Assembly: GCA_034509925.1 (NCBI GenBank)
Contig: CM067526.1
Location: 6,233,501-6,297,500 of the forward strand
DNA: 64,000 nucleotides
From: Hirudinaria manillensis
Taxonomy: Eukaryota > Annelida > Clitellata > Hirudinida > Hirudinidae
Reading direction: 5' to 3'
The position numbers were made by a program, and so were the translations under genes. Shown here piece by piece: positions 1 through 12,225 of the stretch; position 1 is the stretch's first letter, and each line of letters opens with the position of its first letter. Under the pieces are notes generated by a model, which saw nothing but the letters and a program-made list of their open reading frames with translations, searched no databases and had not been told where the DNA came from.

Positions 1-340
1 GGAATGTTTACATAATCTCACGTCATTTAAACTTTAATTGTGGTGAAATAATAAATTGTCTTATTCTTTATACGTTAAATTTTGATTATGATGGTGAAAA
101 TAGTAGCTAAATACATGATGATGACCGAGATGAAACAATTGGTGGCGATGTTTCGGCAGCAATTATCGTCAATGAGGGATAGATGCTCCAAGAACGGAAG
201 ATATACGAGGAGCAGCTAAAGGACTTTCTTACAAGATCCCAAACCTCAGGAGTACAGAGTTTTACAGCATTCGACACTTCGAAAGAACTCAGGAAATAAT
301 ATGGGGCAAGGTGGTAGCTTTGTATTAGCTCAGTCCGCAT

Positions 341-1159
341 GTGTTTCTCATAAACCAAGATCCTTCCATCTACAAGTTACTCAACACCCTGGCGGAGCAA
401 GAAAGTCCACCACGAAACCTCAATACTCTTACTATACAGGAAATTGTCAGTTACATGGAATACCAGTTCAATCCAAGACCATTCATAGTAAGAGAACGGT
501 ACAAGTTCTGGTCGGACATGGATAGAAAGATCGGAGAAAGCATTTCCGAGCTCGCAGCACGGATTCGTCAAGAAGCCATTACCTGCGATTTCTCTTCAAT
601 CAAGGATCCTCAAGATGAAGCCATGAGGACGAAATTCCTATGCTCTCTTAAAAATGAAGCGGTTCTTAAAGCCATATTCAGGGTGGAAGACACCGAGCTA
701 ACTTTCACAAGGGCCGTGGAAATTGTAGGAGAAATTGAAGAAGCCGCCAGAGTAGCCGGGGAAACCGTTCATGGTTCACTGGCTCATACAGCAGTACAGG
801 AAATCAAGACCACAACTTCAAAAACTAAAACAGCCCCGACCAACCGACAGAAACAAGAGAGTTGTTATAGATGTGGCAAAACCAACCACAAAGCAAACGC
901 TTGCAAGAGGAAGGACCTGCTCTGCAAATTCTGTCACAAGACCGGACACCTAGAAATCGTCTGTCGGAAGAAGGCCAAACAATGCCTTCAGGTAATAAAG
1001 CACTCGTCTGTACATCGGGTGTCCGGCAAAGAACCTTTAAAATACAAAGTGAGATTTCAGAACAAACAAAGCACAAGTGGTATCCAAGGTATAGGATATC
1101 AATCTCAAACAAGCTTGCCAAAAGCTATGTTTACAATTCGAGGAACTGCTCAAACCTGA
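341..1159 (+). pseudogene. Gag (capsid plus nucleocapsid) remnant of the Ty3/gypsy element
   Basis: An open frame of about 270 residues covers the capsid C-terminal region and nucleocapsid. Two CX2CX4HX4C zinc knuckles lie near residues 174-187 and 193-206 (CYRC..H..C and CKFC..H..C), which is typical of retrotransposon Gag RNA binding. Gag-like sequence also starts upstream, around 115-300, in other frames (an MTEMKQLVAMF-like stretch and a segment ending in KELRK). The N-terminus is therefore broken by at least two frameshifts. The frame runs on into sequence without protease hallmarks. Confidence 0.8.
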
Positions 1160-1440
1160 ATTAGGTTGCCTTAAAGATTTTGAATTAGACATTAAATTCA
1201 AGGCGATATTCCACAAGCCGAGAACGGTACCTTTAGCCATTCTCGAGGAGCTGCGCCAAACCTACGAGGCAGGAATAAAAAAGGGGCTATGGATACCCAC
1301 CCAACAGCTTTAGCTGCAAATCATCTATCCAGATGAGCGTTGACCCTGAGTCAATACGAATACACCATCGAGTACCGGAAAACAGCTGAGCACGGAAACG
1401 CGGATGCCCTCAGCAGATTACTGGCCGGTGACGATCGAGA
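1160..1440 (+). pseudogene. Pol fragment: RT start joined to RNase H end
   Basis: From about 1160 to 1290 the frame reads as the N-terminal entry of a Ty3/gypsy reverse transcriptase (a KPRTVPLAI-like motif followed by GIKKGLW). From about 1290 the other frame reads PTALAANHLSR, a stop codon where the family usually has Trp, then ALTLSQYEYTIEYR, which is the C-terminal end of RNase H. The whole RT palm with its catalytic motif and most of RNase H is therefore missing. The junction lies close to 1290-1300. Confidence 0.75.
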
Positions 1441-1683
1441 ATTCGATGAGAAAGAAGAAGCAGAGGATACTTCAACAGTGTGTACAATAAACACCATCAG
1501 TCAACAACTCAAACCTACAGATCACAAGGTGTTAGCAAAAGAATCTAGCAAAGATGCAACTCTGTCAACCGTCATGCGACACGTGAAGGAAGGCCCAATG
1601 TTACAACTCAAGAGGTAAGTCACTTCCAGAAACTGCAGGATTCTCTTGTCACACGGGGAGGATGTCTACTATACGGAGCAAGG

Positions 1684-2623
1684 ATACTCATTCCCCACAA
1701 ACTCCAAAACCAAGTGTTAGATTTGTCGCACCTGGGACACTTTGGAATAAACCGCATGAAACAGTTGGCCAGATCAGTGGTTTATTGGCAGGGCAACGAT
1801 AGGGACATTGAACACCTATGCCGTACATGCACATCATGCGCGGAACACCAGAACAGCCCAAATAAAGCCCCAAACCATCCTTGGATGTTACCCGAAAAAC
1901 CATTGAAATTACAGTTAGACCATGCGAGCAATTTCCTCGATAATAACTGGTTGGTAATAGTGGATGCTTTCTCAAAGTATCCACGCATACATCCTACGAG
2001 CTCGATCACAGCAAATACAACCATCCAGCTATTGGAGGAGGGCTTTGCACATTTCGGCTACCAACATTCTATTGTGACAGACAATGCACCATCCTTCTTA
2101 TCGGAGGAATTTCAAAGTTGGTGCAAAGAGGGATCTCTCACCTTACAGGGGCCCCATACCACCCAGCCACAAATGGAGCAGCAGAACGAATGGTGCAAAC
2201 GTTCAAACAATCCCTGAGAAAGTCCGCACATACCCGAAACAAGCACTTCAGGAATTTTTATTAATGTACAGGAGAACTTTAGACTCAGGTTTCTCACCTA
2301 GCGAACTAATAAATGGCCGTCAAATCAGAAGTAAATTGGACGCCCTAATGCCTTCTCCTGTTCACTTTGCTCAAAAGAAGCAGGTACAAAATAACGCTAA
2401 AAAATCAGGACCAAGAAAACAGACGAGTAAAACCAACTTCCTACAGGAAGGCGCGCTGTATTATGCACTTTACATGGGTCCAAAACGAGATATGCAGCCA
2501 AAATGGATTCCGGCTACAATTATCAAAATCTGGGGTCCTAGAACGCTAGAAGTCAAAATCCACTCAAAAGATCAGGTATGGAAACGCCATGTGGACCAAT
2601 TTCGCAGACGGTATGAAGAATAA
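1684..2623 (+). pseudogene. Integrase remnant of the Ty3/gypsy element
   Basis: The first frame (1714-2217) holds an HHCC zinc-binding head (HLGHFG... C..C) and a DDE core: Asp in LKLQLDHASN, then VDAFSKYP, then the second Asp in IVTDNAPSF. A frameshift near 2160-2200 moves the HPATNGAAER-like catalytic Glu region into another frame. Reading then continues to 2623 through the C-terminal part (FSPSELINGR) and a terminal domain with WIPATIIKIWGPRTLEV. Downstream of 2623 a RRSERIR tail-like stretch leads to the purine tract. The frame break makes this a pseudogene. Confidence 0.8.
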
Positions 2624-2846
2624 ACGGATTTAGATCCAGGCGAAGAAACAGGACACTCGGCAAGAAGCTACGTTAACGAAGAAACAGGCCACCCGAAAAA
2701 AAGCTCCATCAACGGAGAACAGAGCAAGATTCCGGAATCCATTCCGTCCACGACCACCGTCAAACCAGCAGAAACACTTACCCCAAGACGTTCAGAGCGA
2801 ATCCGCCATAAGGCCTTTACAAAGGATCTTTCGGCCGGTGGGGAAG

Positions 2847-3090
2847 TGTTGAGAGCAATATAGTTTTAAACTCAACGATGGCACAAAAACAAATGATTGA
2901 TGAAGTTTATCACTTCCTTGCAATTCGATTCCAACTGGTCAGTATAACTGAATGAGTATCGACTTCTTTCTGATGTAAATTTCTGTCGTTTGCAAGTGAT
3001 GATTATGACATGGAGTGTACAAGTTGTTTTTATCGGTTTTTGGCAAAACAGACATGCTATGTAATAAAAGTTTGACTTCGACCAAATACC
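2847..3090 (+). repeat. 3' LTR (partial or complete) of the Ty3/gypsy element
   Basis: It begins TGTTGAGAGC directly after the purine tract GGTGGGGAAG, the expected plus-strand primer and LTR junction. It contains an AATAAA-type polyadenylation signal near 3063. The 3' end was set by eye and may be off by tens of bases. Confidence 0.55.
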
Positions 3091-4824
3091 TTGAAACTTT
3101 TTATATTAACAGTAATCCAATAAAATTAGATTAAAATTAATTTTAATTTGTCATTTTAAAACATTCCATTCCAATAACAAAACATAACAATTTTGAAAAA
3201 AATAAAATAATTTAACTTGTTCAAACCATTCTACTCGAATGAAATGCAAATTAATTTCTAAAAATAAAAAGTAAAAAGATTTAATTAAGGTTTATTCTTA
3301 TTTTAACATTTGGTTTAACAAAATTTAATCTTTTGTAGTACGTCTTAAGCAGACGTATTAGTCGAAGGCGCGTGAGTCCATTCTTCTGCATCGGTTTTCG
3401 GGTGGAGCACTGCTGAGTGGTGTTATCTAATAATGGGGGACAAATTTCAAAAGGTTCGAATTCTTTTTCTCACGAATTATATTTAGTTGTTGATTAATTA
3501 TGGCGAGCATTTAAATTCAAAATGTTTAAAAAGCTAGAGATGACATACTATTTGGCTTGAGTTAAATTATTTTACTAACGATCCAATCGTTATTTGAGCA
3601 CAGGCACTAAAAAAATGGAAAGATATGAAAGAAGATGTCACAGTGTTTGCAGTTGTTGTTGAGAAGTCAGCAGTGGTCGTAGATGAATGGCTGGTCGAGC
3701 AAAGCATTGCGGGCCACTTCTCGAAGTGATTAATACTTTTTGTTACTTTTATCAGTCACAAATTACTTAATAACTTAATTTTAGCCGTCGTGAATTCTAT
3801 GAGAAACTTTATTCAATAAATATTTAACAGTTGCACCGTTGAGCTTAGCTCTGCACCTGACGACACAAAGAAGATTCTTAACCTTGCTGAATTTCACGGT
3901 TTCTATTGTTTGTAAATTCAATTGCTTTGTAGATTTTTCTATCCAACTCAAAAAATTATTCTTAAAATTTTTTAGTGTCCGTTCCAACTTTGCTGATGAA
4001 TCGATATGATTTCTAAGAAGGGTTTTCACTCATTTTTAAATTCCATTATAAAGTTTTATACATTTTTCAACCTCCAAAACCACGATAAACTACACATCTT
4101 TTACGAAGTTTAATGGGTTACATTTCCGGTTAATTTCAACCTTAAATTCTTTTTTATGTGCCACTTCTTCAGTTCCTTTAAGAGCCATGTTTTTATCATC
4201 ACGAATGGAATTATCGCTTACAATGCTACAATACTTGGATTTCTTGCTACTGATGACAATGCCAAATCAGTTGGGAAATTGCCATAGTTCTGTTGCTTTA
4301 GGATTATTATTTTTTATTCTACCATATCAATTAATCTATTACAAGTCTTACATGATACTTAATAATTAATTTAATATTGTTATTCTTTTTTCTACTTTTC
4401 CTAGATTTCCATGAAGTTCAAATTCACACTGAAGGCCAAATTTTTGGCAAAGTATTACCCGAAACCAGAGCCGAATTTTGGAAACCCCCACATCAAGCGC
4501 TGAAAAATGCTCATCTTCAGATATCTGAGAATAACTCCATGGCTTAGTTTCTGTGCTTTATTGAAAAATAAATATCCTGAAAATGCATTTATGCGTATTT
4601 TAATTAATTGGACGATTTTCTTCAGAGAAGCCTTTTGCTACCAGAACGTTCCATCTGATCCCGATGAAGGCAGTTATATTGGAAATATAGGTTGGATCCA
4701 ATTGACAAGAAACGAAAAACTGGCAACAAGGATGATTAAACTTGTAGTGAGACTCATTGATTGAGGAGCGGCTTAAACTTCCTGCAGTCTGGTTTTCTGT
4801 CAGCAGTGCCATGTGATAAATAAT
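3091..4824. other. Intergenic, AT-rich, with short exon-like open stretches
   Basis: No gene is recognised. Short plus-strand stretches near 3433, 3604, 4173 and 4405 each have plausible splice sites (for example MGDKFQK followed by GT, and an ATTTCC exon after TTTTCCTAG), but their phases do not join into one protein I can defend. The minus strand has one open frame at 3781-4029, listed separately. Confidence 0.4.
3781..4029 (-). CDS. Hypothetical small protein (82 aa), weak
   Basis: This is an ATG-initiated minus-strand frame of 82 residues, basic and helix-rich, with no recognised domain. It could be a small single-exon gene, a terminal exon of a larger gene, or a chance frame in AT-rich DNA. 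The composition (many Lys and Leu, one LCVVRCRAK stretch) looks more protein-like than most chance frames here, which is the only reason to list it. No homologue is known to me. Confidence 0.2.
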   Translation of the reverse strand: MKTLLRNHIDSSAKLERTLKNFKNNFLSWIEKSTKQLNLQTIETVKFSKVKNLLCVVRCRAKLNGATVKYLLNKVSHRIHDG

Positions 4825-6085
4825 ATAATAATATGTCATTTATATAGCGCCGTGCGCATAACCTACAGAGGCGCTGTGCCAGTCCTAAAATCAACGCCTG
4901 AAAGACTGTCTTGAGACTCGTCTTAAAATCGGCGTCGGACCTTTCGGATCTCAGCTAGGACGGCAAAGTGTTCCAAATGCGGGGCGCGGAAATATGAAAG
5001 AGCTGGCCTCTAACCTTGGAATGGTGATGTGAAGGAAGTTCGAGGATTCCAATCTCAGGCTTCTCGTGTGCAGGTGTAGCGAGAGCATCTCCGCCGAGTG
5101 AGATGGCGTCCCTGTGCTCAGGGCTTTATGCGCCGGTAGGGCTATTTTGAAATTGACTCTCTCCCGAACTGGTAGCTAGTGGAGCCGCCTCAAGGCGACG
5201 ACCGGGTTGGCTCCTACACCGAATACACTTGATCTTGGATTTTCTGAAGCTTCTGGAAGGAGGCCGAAGGCAGCCGATGAAGCAAGGCGTAACAGTAGTC
5301 GAGCCTTGACAGAATGAGGCATCGACAGAGTGTCGCGGAGATATCGGGTGTCAGGAGGTGCCTGATATGGCGTAGAGCCCACAGGTGGTGGTTGCAAGAC
5401 CTGATGACCGAGGAGATGTGTTCGGCCAGTCTGACACTGCTGTCGAGGGCGACTCCGAGGAGCCTGATATTGTTGTTCAATGGTATAGTTGCATCGGCTA
5501 GGCTGACAGTGCTGAGTCCGAGCTTCGATATGCTCTGGGGGGTGCCCAGCAACATGGCCTCGAACTTGGAGAGATTTAACTGAAGCTGGTTGGCCATGTG
5601 CCATTCCTGGATCGTTCGTATGCATGTATCGGCCTTGCGGAGGTCCCCAGCCATGTCCGAGAAAGAGACGGGTATGTGAATGCTTCTGTCATCAGCGTAC
5701 ATGTGATAGCTGAAGCCGAAGTCGGAAATCAAGTCGCAGACTGGGGAGGTGTAGGTCTTGAAGGAATTTGGGCCAAAGGGCTGAACCCTGAGGGACTCCA
5801 AGGTCGATGGTGACGAGATTGGTTGAACTTTCGCCCAGTTTGACAAACTGTTTCCTGCCATCGAGGTAAGATTTGAGCCATGACATGCGGAGCCTCTGAT
5901 GGCAAATTCAGCGCCTAGGCGCTGGACCAGGATGTTGTAATCGACAGTGTCGAAACGGCCGACAGATCAATAGCATTATTAGCATGGTGCATCGGCTTTA
6001 CCGGCCGAATTGATGGTGTGGAGGAGAGCCGTTTCGGTGGAGTGGTCCTTTCGATACGCTGATTGAAGGTTTGATAAGTTTAGAT
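4825..6085 (-). mobile_element. 5'-truncated CR1/Rex1-like non-LTR retrotransposon (LINE)
   Basis: On the minus strand the frames carry an AYRKDHSTETALL-like motif (near 6070-6020), LSAVFDTVDYNIL-like sequence, SWLKSYLDGRKQF, LGVPQGSA and then the reverse transcriptase catalytic YADD box (about 5690-5700). These are followed by the thumb region and a tail resembling WNTLPS...FKTSLKT. The order matches a CR1/L2/Rex1-type RT. At least three frames are needed, with stops, so it is inactive. There is no endonuclease, so the copy is 5' truncated as is usual for LINEs. The 3' end passes into an AT-rich tail near 4825. Confidence 0.8.
5214..5861 (-). pseudogene. Reverse transcriptase fragment (YADD-containing) of the LINE
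   Basis: This is the longest intact LINE frame, 215 codons. It carries YADD (in FSYHMYADDR), then LNLSKFEAMLLG and LLGVALDSSVRLAEHI, which are typical of the palm and thumb of CR1-like RTs, then LSRLDYCYALL. The upstream RT motifs lie in another frame (5692-5886), showing a frameshift within the finger/palm region. It is non-functional as it stands. Confidence 0.8.
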
Positions 6086-7245
6086 TGAAGTGATCGCAGT
6101 GATCGCAGTGATGGCAATGATAGTCACAATAAAGATTGTCCGCTTATTCGGAATAGCTCGGTTTTAGAAATCATCTTTCTATTCACTGGCGATTGGTTCA
6201 GGAACATGCCATTCCAAACAAATTTTTAAGCATTGGCACTACTAGAATGATAACATATTGGACAATCTTAAAAATAAGATTTATAGATTAGAAAACATCC
6301 AAAGGAGCAGAATAAATTTGAGTCTTCTAATTAGTGCAAATGAGATAAGTGACCACATGGGAAAGATTTCAGCGTAACATTTGGACGTTACCAGTTATCA
6401 TCACTGTTGTGGCGAAATGAAAACATCCAACAATCAGTTAATCGAAATCCAATGCGGTGATAACGAGTTGCTTGGTCATTGTCGATATTTACAAATTGGA
6501 GAACTCGACTGATTTTATGAACACTTTGGGGCCAGACTATGAACAATGTTGTGGTGGATGACTTTATATCAATAGATCTAGTATCTGATGGTGACAAGTT
6601 GAGCAACAAACAATTGGATGCATCCCAGTGTAAGGTCGTAAGCCCATATTCATTTAATTGAAGGCATTACACCAGAGAAAAGCGATTGGTTTTTTTCCTG
6701 AAACTTTCAATGAAAAATGTATTCTTACAAGTTAAAAAATTGTTTACATAATAACATCAACAATAAGGATCATATTAAATAAAATTAAAATCAGTGGGAC
6801 ATCCCCTCCTCCGAAATAGTGCCGATGGGCCTCGACGACCGGCCTCATGCCATTTGATCGTTTGATCCTTAATAAAAATTAACGTAATTTAGTAAGCTTA
6901 TAAAGAAAGCATGTCGATAATTATATGTACTAAGTTGAAAATGCTTTAATTTAAATGCATCTGGCCGTTTTGAAGATTCTTTTGAAGACGAACTCCTCAC
7001 CACTTCACTTAACTATGGATCTCTGGATAATCTGTGATTTAAATAAGAGGTCGGCAAACTCCGGCCTTTAGGTATTCATTAATATTTATTGTACTACTTC
7101 AAATTATTTATTTCTAATTGCCCTAAAACTGATTTTAAAATCTCTTTATATTTAGTACTAAGTTTCTTTTTAAATTCTGAGTGGTTGTTTAGTTTGCTGT
7201 CCTAATTTGTTGGCTAAGTTCGTTAGTTTGATAAAACAGAAAGAC
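6086..7245. other. Intergenic, nothing recognised
   Basis: AT-rich sequence with no coding or RNA gene that I can support. A short GC-richer patch near 6800-6860 looks like a decayed repeat but was not identified. Confidence 0.5.
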
Positions 7246-8668
7246 ATGTCTTTTAATGGTCTGGTAGATTATCTATCGTCATCTGAAGAGGATGAGGGAG
7301 TGAACTACTCCCTGCCGAAGAGATTACGTTTGTCAGAAAAAAACGAAGGAAATGCAAACGACGAAACTAGCAAATCCACAGTCAAGTTGTTCATAATTGT
7401 ATTTAAGTCATTATTCATTAATCTATTAGCTGACATATTTCTTTATTTAGGAACAAGTTGCCACCTCTCCCCAATTCGTTTCTTGCAAAATTTGAGACAA
7501 AATCGCGTGAAGATAATTCATCAGCTCACTGTGGTAGAATCAGATCATTCAAACATGAAATTGGAAATTGGGCAACTTTTGTGAGCATCATCTGTATGTT
7601 TGATTTCCCAAAGTATCCAAACTTATTCAATAGCATCTTAAAAATAATATTTAAATAGACGTCTTCAGCATCAACTAATGCGAATTGTAATGAATTTTGT
7701 TATTTAGATCCTCATGATCTATCAGAGACTTTTGGTCCAATCATAAACAGGTTGTCACACATTGCCGAGTTTTTTCATATAGAAAGCCCTCACGTCACAG
7801 TTTCCAGAACAGTTGTGATATATCACCATTGGATTGATAATCTTGTAGATGAATTGAAAAAAGCAATCACCCAAACAAACTGCAGAGGGTAAGAAATTAT
7901 TTATTTTACACTTATATATTAAAGTATTCTTTAGGAAATATTGCTATATGGCTGTTTTTGCATGGATGAAAAAGTAATGCTCAAATATTGCAGATCACTA
8001 TTTGTTTTAGGTGCAAAGTCAGATTAGGAAATGCCCGAGCCTACTGCAATGATGAAAAGACCAGGTTTAATTTCCAAATTACTCGATTCTAATATTACAA
8101 TTATTTATTTGATATGATATGATAATAAGTGGATTTTATTGTTTGAGGATGTCTAAAAGCTGCTTCTTTTAAAAATACAAAATTATTTCAACAATTTCTC
8201 TTTTCAGAACTTTCATTGGTCTGGAAGTGAGCCATGAAGAGTTGCACAATTACGTTTGTGCGGTCAATAAATCATTCCAACAATTCCTCCTTCCTCCATT
8301 TTATAAAGTAAAACATAACTGCTTTTTAATAATCTATTTCAACTCAATTTTGTAATCAATCTAATCAAGTAAAAATATTTCCAGAATCCCAGCTTCCACA
8401 TCAGTTTCTTTTGGTGTCTTGGTGACAAAACCTCTGAATTAAATTCTTTCATCCTTAATGAACTCACAGTAATTTGCATGTTTTTTTTGCTTTTTAAGAA
8501 GATTTTAATATATTTTCAATCTTTGTACAAATACTAATTTTCTGAATTTTTAAGGATGTTTTTGAAGAATATTTCATCGAAAATAAAGAAGCTGCCAACT
8601 TTGAAGTTTCAGAGTTAAGAATGAAAACTGGAAATAAAACGTTTAGGTTTGAACTTCCAAAGAATTAA
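7246..8668 (+). CDS. USB1: U6 snRNA phosphodiesterase USB1 (7 exons)
   Basis: USB1 is the nuclear 2H-family 3'-5' RNA exonuclease that trims the oligo(U) tail of U6 snRNA. Exons: 7246-7385, 7451-7580, 7659-7888, 8011-8064, 8208-8307, 8385-8468, 8555-8668, giving 283 aa (human 265). Phases agree throughout. The N-terminus has the family's acidic Ser-rich start (SSSEEDE), then HCGRIRSFKHEIGNWAT, which matches the conserved HGGRVRTFPHERGNWAT region. Both HxS/T motifs of 2H phosphoesterases are present: HVT in SPHVTVSRT and HIS in NPSFHISFFW. EKTRTFIGLEV and KTGNKTFRFELP complete the match. The exon 2/3 junction is least certain: the model omits the usual short segment after NWAT, so another small exon or acceptor is possible. 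Confidence 0.88.
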
Positions 8669-11600
8669 TAAATTCAGGGTATTTAAAAACTGATATTGAA
8701 AAGACATTTTTGGAATTTACTTGACTGAGGACGACATCAATTGGTCATTTGTTAAAAAACATTTTGAAATTAGATGAATAAATGAAGAATAAAAACCATT
8801 AGAAAAATTAAAATTCTGATTTCATAAATGAATTATCCATGTATCATACTTTTTTATGTTTATTCTTTTGTTGCCAGTGTTTTTTAGTTGGTTGCTTTCA
8901 TATTACTCTTTATTGATGGCTGGATCCATTGTCTGGAAGTTCTAAGATGTGTTATAAATAATATTTTCATAAATAATGAAAAGTCGATTTAACAGTTCTG
9001 TGGTGAATCGGAAATATTCAATTATTGCTTTGTTAGATTGTTAGAATCCTTGTAGTTGGCTAGATTTGGCAAACAATTTATAAACTTAACATGACTTTGA
9101 AGCTTTGGGCGGGCACTTTCATCACTGTCTTACCTCCCGGGTGGTTGTTTTGTAATGTGAGCCCGAGTTTAACCAAGGGTTGGGTTTACAAGTAGTATAA
9201 ACGCGGACAGGTTAATTGAATTTGATTCGTGTGTTGAGACATCAACGATGTGGGTGTCATCCTAAAATGTAAACATGAATGGGAAGCCATAGTTTCACTT
9301 TTGTCCCCATAATTACAATCATAAACCTCAGAGAACAAACATAATTTAAGTTAAAACCAACTTTAATGTTGGGAGGTTTCTGTGGAGGGTGAAACATGGA
9401 GGGGAGCAAGAGTGATGGGAGCAGGTACTAAGAAAATGTTAAATTTAAGAGTTAAATCTGGTTTCTCGGGATGCCAGGGCATAAAGCAATTTGTTGACGG
9501 AGAAGGGGACATTGCCTTGGACCTGGCCTTGTCAGATCAGCGATTGCATCTGCCATTGAGATGGTTTTGACAGGATTTATTTGACGAGATTTATATGAAA
9601 GTGTTTTTATCTACTTAAATGCTTTCTTAAAATCCCAGACCACCGAAATATGATTAGTTGCAAGTGAGTTTCGCGATAATTACATTGCCCCTGGAAATCC
9701 CAGAAATAGCAGATATAACCATTTCTCTTAAGCCAGGCCTGTACTCTTACGTGTGTCCATTGTACGAGAATATTTGAAGCACGTGTGGCATTTGTTTTCG
9801 ATCAGTCATAAACCTTGCCTAAACCTTAAATAAAGATGGTGGAATGTCCGTGCAGAATTTCAAGACCACTTTAGCAAGTAACTTCTTCTGAAACTTATTT
9901 TAAGAGCAGATGGACTGAAACCCTGCTAAACTGTCGCTAATGGAAGGGGAAATCTATTTTTAAAAAATCCTTCTGGGCATTCAATTTTAGAATAAGTAAA
10001 TCTACTCAATTGCTTGATCAACGACATAAATATCCAAAGAATGTATCGAGGAGAAACGTCTCTTCACAAAAAGATATTTTTAATTCTGGAAATTACGTAC
10101 ATGATTGAAGAAAGAGGAGGTCAAATGTTTGTCACGTTCACACTCTATACAAAAGCTGCAAGAGAGCTTTCTATTTCAGCTTAATTCTTTTGGTTTTCGT
10201 TAAATTTGGATTCTCATTTCTTGACTAAGTTGTTAGAAATAATTCTTTATTTTTAATTTTTGTTTTGTTATTACATTTATGCTTTATGATAAATCTTAAA
10301 TAATATTAAAAACTTAGGATAAAAACCCAACCGCAGACGCTGACGCTTTAGGCGTCGATTTGATGGCGGATATATGTCTTGGGGGAGATCTTGTATATCA
10401 AATTTTCTTGTATTGCGAATTTATATTTTAGGATTCGTCTGATATCCAGCATGGCTCCAAGACCTTTTCTTTTTGGCTTGAGGATTTTAAGAGACAAATA
10501 TGAGGTAACTATTTACAATAACATGACCTTTTCGATTGTAGTTAATTCGAATGTAAATTTTGAACTACCGCATTTTATTAATTTCTCTTTAAAGAAATAT
10601 GAAGAGATAAGCAAGTAGATGTGTTACATCCACGGATTTATGATAAGCTAAGCATTGCAACTTCAATTAATTTTTGTGAACATTTGATACATTGTAGTTT
10701 AAAAGGTTGAATAAGAAATCAGTAAGATTAACAATCTTTAGCATCCTTCCTGATGTGTATATAATATTCTGAATTGGTTATTTTGAAAATTAAGTCCATT
10801 TAAATATTTGTTTAATCGTGGAATTTGGATGTTGAAATTATTTTCTAAATTTTGGACAAGGCTCAGGTGAACTGATCAGCTTGTGAGTTACCTCCTAAAG
10901 CGTTGTTCAAAGTTTGGCCTTTCATTGTCTTAGTAACAAATGGTTAAAATAGGCAGAGAATTCGCCGACAGTTTATTACGTACAATTAAATCGTAGGTTG
11001 CCATTTATCATTAAATTACGCACGCTATTAATGCAATTAAGTTAACTCGACAAAAACTAACGGTAAGAATTAAAACTTAAACCGTTTTTAAACGTGAAGG
11101 GTACTTATATTCAAAAATACGAAAATAAGAAGCGAAACTCATCACTAAATTTTATTAAGTCAAAACATCCATTTAGTATTGATGAAACCCATGTCGAAAT
11201 TTTGAATCAAAGGAGCAGCTCATGCTGTGATGATTCCTTGATGTTGAATTCTGGCGAATCTTGAGCATTTTATTCAATTTGTTTGACCGTGGGAGTTTTC
11301 ACATATCAATATGAGCACACAACGTGTGTTTCCTTGTGATCTAGTTGAAAGTTAATTTTTGCATCAAGACGTTCTTGAGCAATAGTGACATTTAAACTTT
11401 GTCACTATGTCTTAATTCGGGGTAAGCTACCTCACGTCTCAATACTGCTCCTTTTCATCCTACTGATTAATGTCGAATATACAGATGTAGACGTAAATTG
11501 CATCCATTAATTATAAATAATTAAATATAAAAAGTAACTGGTAAATATATATTTTGATAACTGGTTTTACTGTTTGAACATAAAAAGTTTTTGCCGGTCA

Positions 11601-12225
11601 GCAAAAAAGTGCTTCGCGGGCCGCTTATGACCCAAGGGTCGTGCATTGTCCGCCCCCATCTTATACAAACACCCTCCTCGAAAAAAGTACGCCTCTCACC
11701 AGCTCAAGAAAAAATTCAAGATTTTCATTATTACATTTTATGCTGATGTATCAGCGAAACAATTCGTCCCTCTTTGCTTTTTTTTTTTTATATTTTAAGA
11801 GAACATTGGCACGACGCTGATATACCCTAGTTTGATCTGTTTCTGATTAATCCGCAATTTTTGGGGGGATTAGAGCTTTTCTCAAATGGGCAAATTCTCG
11901 CAAAAGTTGTTGACCTGATCTGATTGGTGCGTCCTGTTTTTTCAAATTGTATGCAATTAAAACGAACGGACTCTAGGCAATATTAGTAATTAATAAGATA
12001 TTGAGGCTTCCTGCATCCAAGATGTCCAATAACAAAGATCATGTTGTACCTTCTAATCGTCGCCATAAAAGGCAGAATATCAGGCAAAATCTACATTTAT
12101 CGTTGTGTTGACAGCTACACAAGACCCACTTGATTTGTCAATGTGAGACCTTACACAGGAGTTAAATGTTCAACTACCCATAACTTAACACAAGTATCCC
12201 TAATTTGCATTTCAGCCAAGTATTA
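8669..12225. other. Long intergenic stretch, no gene supported
   Basis: AT-rich DNA. An ATG at 10451 opens APRPFLFGLRILRDKYE and meets a GTAACT donor at about 10505. It could be a first coding exon, but I found no partner exon. A GC-richer patch at about 11590-11690 looks like a decayed repeat. Nothing else is recognised. Confidence 0.4.

Larger units (their letters stand above)
113..3090 (+). mobile_element. Decayed Ty3/gypsy-type LTR retrotransposon (no intact 5' LTR seen)
   Basis: The element runs in the order gag, start of RT, end of RNase H, integrase, purine tract, 3' LTR, all on the plus strand. Gag ends in two zinc knuckles, and integrase keeps a zinc-binding head and a DDE core. A polypurine tract (2837-2846) precedes TGTTGAG at 2847, the likely start of the 3' LTR, and an AATAAA-type signal lies near 3063. 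I saw no protease and no 5' LTR in the first 110 bases. Several frameshifts, at least one stop codon and a large internal deletion make it non-autonomous. The downstream boundary is uncertain because I could not identify the LTR end or a target-site duplication. Confidence 0.85.

Noticed and set aside
3433..4515. Possible small multi-exon plus-strand gene (MGDKFQK / ALKKWKDMKEDVTV / VFIITNGIIAYNATILGF / FHEVQIHTEGQIFGKVLPE)
   Set aside because: Each piece has plausible splice signals and protein-like composition, but the phases do not connect into one frame and I do not recognise the family. It may be a real gene with other splice sites or a relic.
10451..10510. Possible first coding exon (APRPFLFGLRILRDKYE then GTAACT)
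   Set aside because: No partner exon in phase could be found downstream.
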